From Lachnospiraceae bacterium (GTDB lineage Bacteria; Bacillota; Clostridia; Lachnospirales; Lachnospiraceae): 13,262 nt of DNA. The stretch lies in the NCBI GenBank assembly GCA_021202715.1, contig JAJQCL010000236.1, forward strand, positions 1-13,262, written 5' to 3'. A model generated the notes under the pieces. It did not search any database. It worked only from the letters and a program-made list of their open reading frames with translations, and was not told where the DNA came from. Shown here one piece after another: positions 6,868-13,262 of this stretch (positions within the stretch are counted from its first letter, which is position 1; each line of letters starts with the position of its first letter). Both the position numbers and the translations under genes were made by a program.

Positions 6868-7899
6868 ATGGCAATGAATTATAAACAGGCGGGCGTAGAC
6901 ATCGAGGCGGGCTACCGCTCGGTAGAGCTGATGAAGAAGCATGTGCAGGAGACGATGCGCCCGGAGGTGCTGGGAGGACTGGGCGGTTTCTCCGGGGCTT
7001 TCTCCCTGGATGGATTTAAGAATATGGAAGAGCCGACGCTCCTGTCCGGCACGGACGGCGTGGGAACGAAGCTGAAGATCGCCTTCCTCATGGACCGGCA
7101 CGATACGATCGGCATCGACTGTGTGGCCATGTGCGTCAATGACGTAGCCTGCGCCGGCGGCGAGCCGCTGTTTTTCCTGGACTATATCGCCTGCGGCAAG
7201 AACGAGCCGGAGAAGATCGCCGACATCGTGGCGGGCGTGGCCGAGGGCTGTAAGCAGGCCGGAGCTGCCCTGATCGGCGGAGAGACGGCGGAGATGCCCG
7301 GCTTCTATCCCGTGGATGAGTATGACCTGGCGGGCTTCGCGGTAGGGATTGTTGATCGGAAGAAGATGATCACCGGTGCGGACCTGGCGGTGGGAGATGT
7401 CCTCATCGGCATTGCCTCCTCCGGCATTCACAGCAACGGCTACTCGCTGGTGCGCAAGGTCTTTCGCATGAGCGAGACCAACCTGAATACCTACTATGAT
7501 CAGCTGGGAGATACGCTGGGCAACACGCTGCTCACCCCCACGAAGATCTATGTGCGGGCGTTGCGCTCTGTCCGGGAGGCGGGCGTGAAGATCAAGGCCT
7601 GCAGTCACATCACCGGCGGCGGATTCTATGAAAATATCCCCCGGATGCTTCCGGAGGGTCTGCGGGCGCGGGTGGAGAAGGGGAGTTATCCGATTCCTCC
7701 GGTCTTCCGGATGCTGCAGGAGAACGGAGATATCGAAGAACATATGATGTACAACACCTTCAACATGGGTCTGGGCATGGTGTTCGCTGTTTCTCCGGAG
7801 CAGGCGGACGCGGCCGTACAGGCCGTCGAGGCGGCCGGTGAGAAGGCCTATATCGTGGGGTCGGTCTCTGAAGGAGAGAAGGGAGTCGACGTATGTTAA
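6868..7899 (+). CDS. purM: Phosphoribosylformylglycinamidine cyclo-ligase (PurM)
   Basis: ATP-dependent ring closure of FGAM to AIR, which is then the substrate of PurK. The 343-residue length is usual for PurM. Signatures are YKQAGVDIEAG near the start, SGTDGVGTKLK (60-70), MCVNDVACAGGEPLFFLDY (88-106), IGGETAEMPGFY (136-147), SSGIHSNGYSLVRK, and HITGGGFYENIPR in the second half. A GGGGGAGAG ribosome site lies just ahead of ATG 6868. A second ATG two codons later is equally close to family starts. The last codons overlap the purN start by 7 nt (ATGTTAA), so coupled translation of purM and purN is likely. Confidence 0.96.
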   Translation: MAMNYKQAGVDIEAGYRSVELMKKHVQETMRPEVLGGLGGFSGAFSLDGFKNMEEPTLLSGTDGVGTKLKIAFLMDRHDTIGIDCVAMCVNDVACAGGEPLFFLDYIACGKNEPEKIADIVAGVAEGCKQAGAALIGGETAEMPGFYPVDEYDLAGFAVGIVDRKKMITGADLAVGDVLIGIASSGIHSNGYSLVRKVFRMSETNLNTYYDQLGDTLGNTLLTPTKIYVRALRSVREAGVKIKACSHITGGGFYENIPRMLPEGLRARVEKGSYPIPPVFRMLQENGDIEEHMMYNTFNMGLGMVFAVSPEQADAAVQAVEAAGEKAYIVGSVSEGEKGVDVC

Positions 7900-8510
7900 G
7901 AGTAGGCGTTCTTGTATCCGGCGGCGGCACGAATCTGCAGTCGATCATTGACCACGTGGAGAGCGGGAAGATCACCGGAGTTTCTTTGGAGGTGGTCCTC
8001 AGCAATAACGCCGGGGCGTATGCCCTGGAGCGGGCCAGAAAGCACGGAATCCCGGCGGTCTGCGTCTCTCCGAAGGACTATCCGGATCGGGAGGCCTTTA
8101 ACGATGCTCTCCTGGAGACGCTGGAGGCGTACCACCTGGATCTGATCGTGCTGGCGGGCTTCCTGGTGGTGATCCCGAAGAAGATGGTGGAGCGCTATCC
8201 GAATCAGATCATCAATATTCATCCGTCGCTGATTCCTTCGTTCTGCGGTACGGGCTATTATGGGCTGAAGGTGCATGAGGCGGCTCTGGCCCGCGGGGTC
8301 AAGGTATCCGGCGCCACGGTACACTATGTGGACGCAGGGACAGATACCGGCCCGATCATCCTGCAGAAGGCTGTGGAGGTGAAGGACGGAGATACCCCGG
8401 AGATCCTGCAGCGCCGCATCATGGAGGAGGCGGAGTGGCAGATTCTCCCGCAGGCGATCCAGCTGATCGCCGATGAGAGGAAGAAGGCCTCCGAGGCAGA
8501 AAATCGCTAG
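7893..8510 (+). CDS. purN: Phosphoribosylglycinamide formyltransferase, folate-dependent (PurN)
   Basis: Transfers the formyl group of 10-formyltetrahydrofolate to GAR, giving FGAR. The 205-residue protein has the family N-terminus VLVSGGGTNLQS (phosphate binding). It has LAGFLVVIP, the catalytic block NIHPSLIPSF with N108 and H110, and D151 in GTDTGPIILQ, so the Asn-His-Asp set appears intact. GGGAG at 7881-7885 is 7 nt before the ATG, inside the end of purM. In many bacteria purH follows purN; here purD follows after 66 nt, so purH must be elsewhere. Confidence 0.95.
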   Translation: MLRVGVLVSGGGTNLQSIIDHVESGKITGVSLEVVLSNNAGAYALERARKHGIPAVCVSPKDYPDREAFNDALLETLEAYHLDLIVLAGFLVVIPKKMVERYPNQIINIHPSLIPSFCGTGYYGLKVHEAALARGVKVSGATVHYVDAGTDTGPIILQKAVEVKDGDTPEILQRRIMEEAEWQILPQAIQLIADERKKASEAENR

Positions 8511-8576
8511 AGAGAATCAATGGGAAGTGCCGGAGGTTTCCTGAAGGCATCCTTTACAGAAAGGCAGAGTACAGAC

Positions 8577-9848
8577 ATGAAAGTATTGATAGTGGGAAGC
8601 GGCGGCCGTGAGCATGCCATCGCCTGGAAGGTGGCGCAGAGCCCCCGGGTGGAGGAAATCTACTGTGCGCCCGGCAACGCGGGCATCGGCCAGATCGCGA
8701 CCTGTGTGCCGATCGGCGCCATGGAATTTGACAAGCTGGCTGATTTCGCCGAGGAGAAGGCCATCAATCTGACCATCATCGGCATGGATGATCCCCTGGT
8801 GGGCGGCGTTGTGGATGTCTTCGAGGCGCGCGGTCTCCGCGTGTTTGGTCCGCGGAAGAATGCGGCGATCCTCGAGGGCTCCAAGGCCTTTTCCAAGGAT
8901 CTGATGAAGAAATATGATATTCCCACCGCGGCCTATGAGACCTTTGATGATGCGGATGCCGCCATGGCGTATCTGGAAACTTCGGATTACCCGATCGTGC
9001 TGAAGGCTGACGGCCTGGCCCTGGGCAAGGGCGTTCTCATCTGTCAGACGAAGGAAGAGGCGATGGCCGGTGTGAAGGAGATTATGCTGGACCGCAAATT
9101 CGGCGCGGCCGGGAATCGCCTGGTCGTTGAGGAATTCCTCACCGGCCGCGAGGTGTCGGTGCTGTCCTTCGTTGACGGAAAGACCATTCGCACGATGACC
9201 TCGGCGCAGGATCATAAGCGGGCTCTGGACGGAGATCAGGGGCTGAACACCGGCGGCATGGGAACATTTTCGCCCAGTCCCTTTTATACAGAAGAGGTGG
9301 ACGCCTTCTGTCAGAAATACGTCTATCAGAAGAGCGTGGACGCCATGCGTGCTGAGGGACGTGAGTTCAAGGGCATTATTTTCTTCGGTCTGATCCTCAC
9401 CGAGAAGGGTCCCCGCGTGTTGGAGTACAACGCCCGTTTCGGCGACCCTGAGGCGCAGGTGGTGCTGCCTCGGATGAAGAATGACATCATTGAAGTGATC
9501 GAGGCCTGTATTGACGGCACGCTCGATACGATCGATCTGCAGTTCGCGGACAATGCCTGTGTCTGCGTGGTGCTGGCGTCCGGCGGATACCCGGTCTCCT
9601 ATCAGAAGGGATTTGAGATCCACGGCCTGGAGAATTTCGAGAACCGGGAGGGCTGCTATGTGTTCCATGCAGGGACAAAGCTTGTAGATGGGAAGATGGT
9701 CACGAACGGCGGCCGCGTCCTCGGTGTGACGGCGCTGGGCGATGATCTTAAATCAGCCCGGGCCAATGCCTATGAGGCCGTGAAGCTGGTGGATTTCGAA
9801 GGCGCCTATCATCGATCTGACATCGGCAAGGCCATTGACGAGGCGTAA
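8577..9848 (+). CDS. purD: Phosphoribosylamine-glycine ligase (PurD)
   Basis: ATP-grasp enzyme joining 5-phosphoribosylamine and glycine to make GAR, the substrate of PurN. The 423-residue protein shows MKVLIVGSGGREHA at the N-terminus, KADGLALGKGV (143-153), EEFLTGREVSV (185-195), NTGGMG (224-229) and NARFGDPEAQ (285-294). The segment IIGMDDPLVGG replaces the common GPEDPLVAG form, a variant I associate with clostridia. The ATG at 8577 is chosen because it gives the family N-terminus exactly, although its ribosome site (AAAGG, about 12 nt away) is weak. The in-frame ATG at 8520 would add 19 residues with no recognised counterpart. It ends 41 nt before the first dehydratase small subunit. Confidence 0.94.
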   Translation: MKVLIVGSGGREHAIAWKVAQSPRVEEIYCAPGNAGIGQIATCVPIGAMEFDKLADFAEEKAINLTIIGMDDPLVGGVVDVFEARGLRVFGPRKNAAILEGSKAFSKDLMKKYDIPTAAYETFDDADAAMAYLETSDYPIVLKADGLALGKGVLICQTKEEAMAGVKEIMLDRKFGAAGNRLVVEEFLTGREVSVLSFVDGKTIRTMTSAQDHKRALDGDQGLNTGGMGTFSPSPFYTEEVDAFCQKYVYQKSVDAMRAEGREFKGIIFFGLILTEKGPRVLEYNARFGDPEAQVVLPRMKNDIIEVIEACIDGTLDTIDLQFADNACVCVVLASGGYPVSYQKGFEIHGLENFENREGCYVFHAGTKLVDGKMVTNGGRVLGVTALGDDLKSARANAYEAVKLVDFEGAYHRSDIGKAIDEA

Positions 9849-9889
9849 CGCTTTTTGGATATATTTACGGAAATATGAGGCATGATAAC

Positions 9890-10366
9890 ATGGGAAAAAT
9901 ATTTCGATTTCACACGGATGTGGATACCGATCAGATCCTGGCGTCCCAGTATCTGCTGTATCCCACCATTGAGGAGATGAAGGAGCATACCTTCGAGTCT
10001 CTGGATCCGGAGTTCGCCCACAAGGTGCAGCCGGGAGATTTTGTCGTGGCCGCGGAGAATTTCGGCTGCGGTTCATCCCGCGAGCAGGCCCCTTCGGTGC
10101 TGAAGGCGCTGGGTGTGCGGGCGGTGCTGGCGAAGTCCTTCGCCCGTATCTTTTACCGGAACGCCATCAACATCGGTCTGCCGGTCATCGTCTGCCGCGA
10201 TCTTTATGACAATGTCGCAGATCAGGACGAGATGGAGCTCTTTCTGGAAGAGGGGATCGTGCGCACCGGCGGGAAGGAATTCGCCTGCACGAAGCTGCCT
10301 GCGCAGATGCAGCGGATCCTTGATCAGGGCGGTCTCATCGCCTCGCTGAACCGGGAGGAAGACTGA
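9890..10366 (+). CDS. Aconitase-superfamily dehydratase small subunit, LeuD-like (cassette 1)
   Basis: Swivel-domain small subunit of a two-part [4Fe-4S] hydro-lyase of the 3-isopropylmalate dehydratase, homoaconitase and dimethylmalate dehydratase group. The 158-residue length fits the short archaeal/clostridial type rather than the roughly 200-residue proteobacterial LeuD. Seen are DVDTDQI (10-16), the substrate-specificity loop YLLY (21-24), PGDFVV, NFGCGSSREQAP (57-68) with the catalytic-type Ser in GSSRE, and AKSFARIFYRNAIN. A YLxY loop resembles those described for isopropylmalate enzymes, so leuD is the likeliest name, but specificity is unproven. ATG 9890 has GAGG at 9877-9880, 9 nt upstream; ATG 9875 lacks a comparable site. 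One base separates its stop from the large subunit start. Confidence 0.85.
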   Translation: MGKIFRFHTDVDTDQILASQYLLYPTIEEMKEHTFESLDPEFAHKVQPGDFVVAAENFGCGSSREQAPSVLKALGVRAVLAKSFARIFYRNAINIGLPVIVCRDLYDNVADQDEMELFLEEGIVRTGGKEFACTKLPAQMQRILDQGGLIASLNREED

Positions 10367-10367
10367 T

Positions 10368-11690
10368 ATGGGAATGACAATCGCAGAAAAGATCATTGCC
10401 CGCGCCGCCGGCAAAGAGACGGTGAAGGCGGGAGATATCTGTACGGTGACGCTGGACCGGCTTATGAGCAACGACGGGACGACCCATCTCACCATCGATA
10501 TGTATAACAATCTGAAGCATCCGCACATCCAGGATGTCGACAAGCTGGTCTGGATCGTCGATCACAACATCCCTTCGGACAGCCCCAAGACGGCGGCGTC
10601 CCAGAAGAAGATGCGCGATTTTGCGCGGGCGCACGGCATCACCTTCTATGAGGGAGAGGGTGTCTGTCATCAGGTCATGATGGAGAAGCATGTCCGGCCC
10701 GGCGAGCTGATCTTCGGTGCGGACAGCCACACCTGCGCCTACGGGGCGCTGGGCGCCTTCGGCACCGGCGTGGGCTGCACGGATTATCTCTATGCCATGG
10801 TGACTGGAACCTCCTGGGTCATGGTGCCTGAGACGCTGCGCTTTAATTTGCACGGAAAGCTGCGGGAGGGTGTCTACGCGCGGGATCTGATCCTCACGAT
10901 CATCGGCCGCATCGGCGCCAACGGAGCCAATTATAAGGCCATGGAGTTTTCCGGGGAGGGTCTGGCGACGCTGACCATGAGCGACCGGATCTCCATCTGC
11001 AACCTCTGCGTGGAGGCGGGAGCCAAGACCGCCCTCATGGAGGTGGATGAGGTGACTTTGGATTATCTGCAGGAGAGAGGCCGGGAGCCGCTGGCTGTCT
11101 ATACCAGTGACGAGGATGCTGTTTTTGCACAGGTCTATGACATTGATCTGGACGAGATCGTTCCCATCGTGGCGAAGCCGCATTTTGTGGACAATGTGGT
11201 TCCGGCGACGGACTGTGCCGGGACGAAGATTGACGAGGCGTTTCTGGGCTCCTGCAATAACGGGCGTCTGGAGGATCTGCGCGTGGGCGCGGCGCTGATA
11301 CAGGGTCGTAAAGTCCATCCGCTGGTGCGTTTCCTGGTCGTGCCGGCCAGCCGCGAGATCTATGCGGCGGCGATGAAGGAAGGGCTGATTGATATCTTCA
11401 TGGAGGCCGGCGCCATCGTCATGAACCCCAACTGCAGCGTCTGCTGGGGCAGCTGCCAGGGCGTCATCGGCGAGGGCGAAACGCTGATCAGCACCGGCAC
11501 CCGGAATTTTAAGGGTCGGGCCGGACACAGAGAGTCCTTCGTCTATCTGGCGGATGCCGCCACCGTGACTGCTTCGGCCATCCTCGGTGAGATCGCCACG
11601 GCGGATCAGCTCGGAAACATGGCGGACAGCGCCGCGGTGACCACAACCGCCAGCCTGAACGAAGCCGCCACGGCGGATCCGCTTGCATAA
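10368..11690 (+). CDS. Aconitase-superfamily dehydratase large subunit, LeuC-like (cassette 1)
   Basis: Catalytic large subunit that would bind the [4Fe-4S] cluster and dehydrate/rehydrate a malate-type hydroxyacid together with the preceding small subunit. The 440-residue protein carries VDHNIPSD, the GADSHT motif (usually GTDSHT) followed by YGALGAFGTGVG, and all three cluster cysteines: C296 in GSCNNGR, and C356 and C359 in NPNCSVCWG. A further Cys follows at 363. The family consensus SCTNGR is SCNNGR here. The ordinary family C-terminus seems to end near residue 415. Beyond it an Ala/Thr-rich tail repeats the preceding 24 codons in diverged form. GGGAGG at 10353-10358 lies 9 nt before the ATG. 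It could be isopropylmalate dehydratase (leuC), dimethylmalate dehydratase, or another; sequence alone does not decide. Confidence 0.85.
   Translation: MGMTIAEKIIARAAGKETVKAGDICTVTLDRLMSNDGTTHLTIDMYNNLKHPHIQDVDKLVWIVDHNIPSDSPKTAASQKKMRDFARAHGITFYEGEGVCHQVMMEKHVRPGELIFGADSHTCAYGALGAFGTGVGCTDYLYAMVTGTSWVMVPETLRFNLHGKLREGVYARDLILTIIGRIGANGANYKAMEFSGEGLATLTMSDRISICNLCVEAGAKTALMEVDEVTLDYLQERGREPLAVYTSDEDAVFAQVYDIDLDEIVPIVAKPHFVDNVVPATDCAGTKIDEAFLGSCNNGRLEDLRVGAALIQGRKVHPLVRFLVVPASREIYAAAMKEGLIDIFMEAGAIVMNPNCSVCWGSCQGVIGEGETLISTGTRNFKGRAGHRESFVYLADAATVTASAILGEIATADQLGNMADSAAVTTTASLNEAATADPLA
11547..11687 (+). repeat. Diverged tandem duplication at the 3' end of the first large-subunit gene
   Basis: Unit 1 spans 11547-11618 (24 codons) and unit 2 spans 11619-11687 (23 codons, then the stop). 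Aligned without gaps, the two 22-residue cores share about 13 residues: ADAATV against ADSAAV at the start and ATADQL against ATADPL at the end. At DNA level about 45 of 66 positions agree, including a 14-base identical block CGCCACGGCGGATC. Unit 1 corresponds to the ordinary family C-terminus, so unit 2 is extra sequence. Low-complexity Ala/Thr composition could inflate the similarity. Confidence 0.55.
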
Positions 11691-11707
11691 AGGGAGGAAA
11701 CGGTGCA

Positions 11708-12202
11708 ATGAACGAGACATTTACCGCCCGGGTATGGCTGCTGGGGGATGATATCGACACCGATATCATCATCCCCACGGAGTATCTGGCTTTAAAGACA
11801 GTGGAAGATATGAAGCCCTATGCGTTCTCTCCCCTGCGGCCGGAGCTGGCCGGGCAGATCCGGCCCGGCGACGTGATCGTGGCCGGGAAGAATTTCGGCT
11901 GCGGCTCCTCCAGAGAGCAGGCGCCGGAGATCATCAAGGCGCTGGGAGTTCGCTGTGTGATTGCGAAGTCCTTCGCGCGTATTTTCTTCCGCAACGCCAT
12001 CAATAACGGGCTGCTCCTGATCGAGAATCCGGATCTTCACGATGCTGTGGAGGAAGGGCAGGAGGTGCAGGTGGAGCTGGGGCGCTGCCTGCGTGCGAAC
12101 GGGAAGGAGTTCCCGATCGCTTCTTTGCCGGAGAACCTGCTGGAGATCATCGAGGCGGGTGGTCTGGTGAAGGCCATGCGCCGCCGCAACGGACTGGAGT
12201 AG
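11708..12202 (+). CDS. Aconitase-superfamily dehydratase small subunit, LeuD-like (cassette 2)
   Basis: Second small subunit of the same family, 164 residues, clearly a paralogue of the cassette 1 small subunit by shared motifs. Seen are DDIDTDIIIP (14-23), NFGCGSSREQAP (62-73), and IAKSFARIFFRNAINNG, with IPTEYLALKT covering the specificity loop. The loop reads YLAL (26-29) instead of YLLY, which suggests a different substrate from cassette 1. The catalytic-type Ser in GSSRE is kept, so the subunit itself looks functional. ATG 11708 has GGGAGG at 11692-11697, 10 nt upstream, directly after the stop of cassette 1. Its own stop is overlapped by the AGGAGG that serves the following large subunit, implying coupled expression. 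Confidence 0.85.
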   Translation: MNETFTARVWLLGDDIDTDIIIPTEYLALKTVEDMKPYAFSPLRPELAGQIRPGDVIVAGKNFGCGSSREQAPEIIKALGVRCVIAKSFARIFFRNAINNGLLLIENPDLHDAVEEGQEVQVELGRCLRANGKEFPIASLPENLLEIIEAGGLVKAMRRRNGLE

Positions 12203-12211
12203 GAGGACATC

Positions 12212-13262
12212 ATGGGAGCAACGATCATTGAGAAAATTGTCGGGAGAAATATCGGCCGGACCGACGTGAAGCCCGGGGACATTGTCACGGTCAATGTGGA
12301 CCGCGTGATGATCCACGATATTTTCATCCCCTTTGTCGCAGAGAAATTTGAAGAAATGGGCTTTACGAAGCTCTGGGATCCGGACAGGGTCGTGCTGATC
12401 TACGATCATCTGGTGCCCGCCAGTCAGGTGGACGATACCCGACATTTCCGCGTGGGCAATGCCTTCGTGGAGAAATACGGCATGAAGAATATCCACCGCT
12501 CGGACGGCATCTGTCACCAGCTGATGACGGAGGCCGGGTACGTGAAGCCGGGGAACATTGTCTTCGGGACGGACAGTCACACGACGACCTACGGCTGCGT
12601 GGGGGCTTTCTCCTCCGGCATCGGCTACACGGAGATGGCGAGCATCCTCGGCACCGGCACGATGTGGATCAAGGTGCCGGAGACGATCCGGGTGAATATT
12701 GAGGGAGAGCTTCCCGCCAATGTGTCCTCTAAGGAAATCATTCTGCGGCTGGTCGTGGATCTGCGGGCGGACGGAGCGACCTATCAGGCCGTGGAATTTG
12801 CCGGAAGCACTGTGGAGGCCATGAGCGTGGCCAGCCGCATGACCATGTCCAACATGGCAGTCGAAGCGGGAGCCAAATGCGCTCTGTTCACGCCGGATGA
12901 AAAGACGGCGGCGTACTGTGAGATCCCGCTGACGGAGGCGGAGACGAGCCTGGTGGGAGATGCGGACGCTGTTTATGCGCGCACTCTGAACTACCGGGCG
13001 GAGGACTTTGTGCCGGTGCTGGCCTGTCCTTCACAGGTGGACAATATTCATCCGGTGGCGGAGCTGGCCGGGACGAAGATTGATCAGGTCTTTCTCGGTT
13101 CCTGCACCAATGGACGTCTGGAGGACCTGCAGCGGGCTGCCGCTATCATCAGGGGGAAGAAGGTGGCTCCTTTTGTGAAGTTCATCGTCACCCCGGCCAG
13201 CCGGAAGATCTACCGGTAAGCGCTGGCGGATGGGACGCTGGATACACTGGTCGAGGCCGGTG
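12212..13262 (+). pseudogene. Aconitase-superfamily dehydratase large subunit, LeuC-like (cassette 2), interrupted by an in-frame TAA
   Basis: Paralogue of the cassette 1 large subunit and partner of the small subunit just upstream. The first 335 codons look normal: YDHLVPASQVDDTRH, GICHQL, FGTDSHTTTYG, and GSCTNGRLEDL with the first cluster cysteine at C298. At 13217-13219 a TAA stop follows PASRKIYR. The same frame then continues as ALADGTLDTLVEAG to the window edge, matching the paralogue (PASREIYAAAMKEGL and so on) without insertion or deletion. A product ending here would lack the CxxC pair that holds the [4Fe-4S] cluster (C356 and C359 in the paralogue) and should be inactive. One base change, for example from CAA, GAA or AAA, explains it; a sequencing error is possible. 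The gene continues beyond the window. AGGAGG at 12201-12206 lies 5 nt before the ATG. Confidence 0.8.

Noticed and set aside
5155..7743. An 862-codon open frame on the minus strand across purK, purE and purM
   Set aside because: It is antisense to three unmistakable purine genes, has no recognisable motifs, and is rich in His, Arg, Gln and Leu as expected for the complement of GC-rich coding sequence.
8520..8576. A 19-residue N-terminal extension of PurD from an upstream ATG
   Set aside because: The canonical PurD N-terminus begins at the ATG at 8577, and the extension resembles no targeting or domain sequence. GGAGG at 8532-8536 lies within it, but no usual start codon follows at proper spacing.
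9861..9876. Inverted repeat ATATTT/AAATAT after purD as a terminator
   Set aside because: The stem is six A-T pairs with no G-C and no following T-run, so it would not act as an intrinsic terminator; chance in an AT-rich gap is likely.
10335..11720. A 461-codon minus-strand open frame over the first large subunit, and similar ones at 2657-3967 and 8517-9668
   Set aside because: All are shadows of well-supported plus-strand genes caused by high GC content and codon bias; none shows a family signature or matching ribosome site.
13217..13219. Stop-codon reassignment or programmed recoding at the in-frame TAA
   Set aside because: TAA ends several intact genes here (purK, purM, purD, cassette 1 large subunit), and TAA is not a selenocysteine or pyrrolysine codon. 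No slippery site or distinctive structure was seen within the short sequence after it.
1..13262. Mobile elements, CRISPR arrays, tRNA or rRNA genes, phage or defence genes
   Set aside because: No transposase or integrase motifs, no regularly spaced repeats and no RNA gene signatures were seen; gaps between genes are too short to hide them.

Overview
This is a gene-dense stretch of GC-rich DNA with every gene on the plus strand. It reads as a chromosomal biosynthesis region of an anaerobic member of the Bacillota, class Clostridia, probably Lachnospiraceae or a relative. The grounds are the type-2 OMP decarboxylase, the NAD-linked PyrK/PyrDB dihydroorotate dehydrogenase, the gene order pyrF-pyrK-pyrD-(permease)-pyrE, strong AGGAGG-type ribosome binding sites, and a YtvI/AI-2E type permease. 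The assignment comes from family knowledge and by-eye reading; no database search was possible.

Layout. (1) 20-4698, pyrimidine block: pyrF, pyrK and pyrD, then a polytopic AI-2E/YtvI-like permease, then pyrE. PyrD and PyrK oxidise dihydroorotate to orotate, PyrE makes OMP and PyrF makes UMP. (2) 4799-5161: a small three-helix membrane protein of unknown function sits at the pyrimidine/purine junction. (3) 5179-9848, purine block: purK, purE, purM, purN, purD. These encode five de novo IMP enzymes (PurD step 2, PurN step 3, PurM step 5, PurK and PurE step 6). The other enzymes (purF, purL/Q/S, purC, purB, purH) are not in the window. (4) 9890 to the window end: two consecutive small+large subunit cassettes of aconitase-superfamily hydro-lyases (LeuD/LeuC, homoaconitase and dimethylmalate dehydratase group). 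Their substrates cannot be fixed from sequence.

Nearly all genes are packed head to tail with gaps of 1 to about 130 nt or short overlaps, so co-transcription in one or a few units is likely. A plausible extended -10 promoter lies just before pyrE and a weak hairpin plus T-run lies between pyrF and pyrK. No RNA genes, CRISPR, insertion sequences, integrases or defence genes were seen. No gap between genes exceeds 300 nt; the longest, 127 nt, is between pyrF and pyrK.

The most unusual part is the right end. The second large-subunit gene carries an in-frame TAA at codon 336, after which the reading frame continues intact to the window edge. This looks like a recent nonsense mutation or a sequence error. 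The first large subunit ends in what looks like a diverged tandem duplication of its own last 24 codons. I found no clear evidence of a wholly new system, but the doubled dehydratase cassette of unknown substrate is the best candidate for follow-up.
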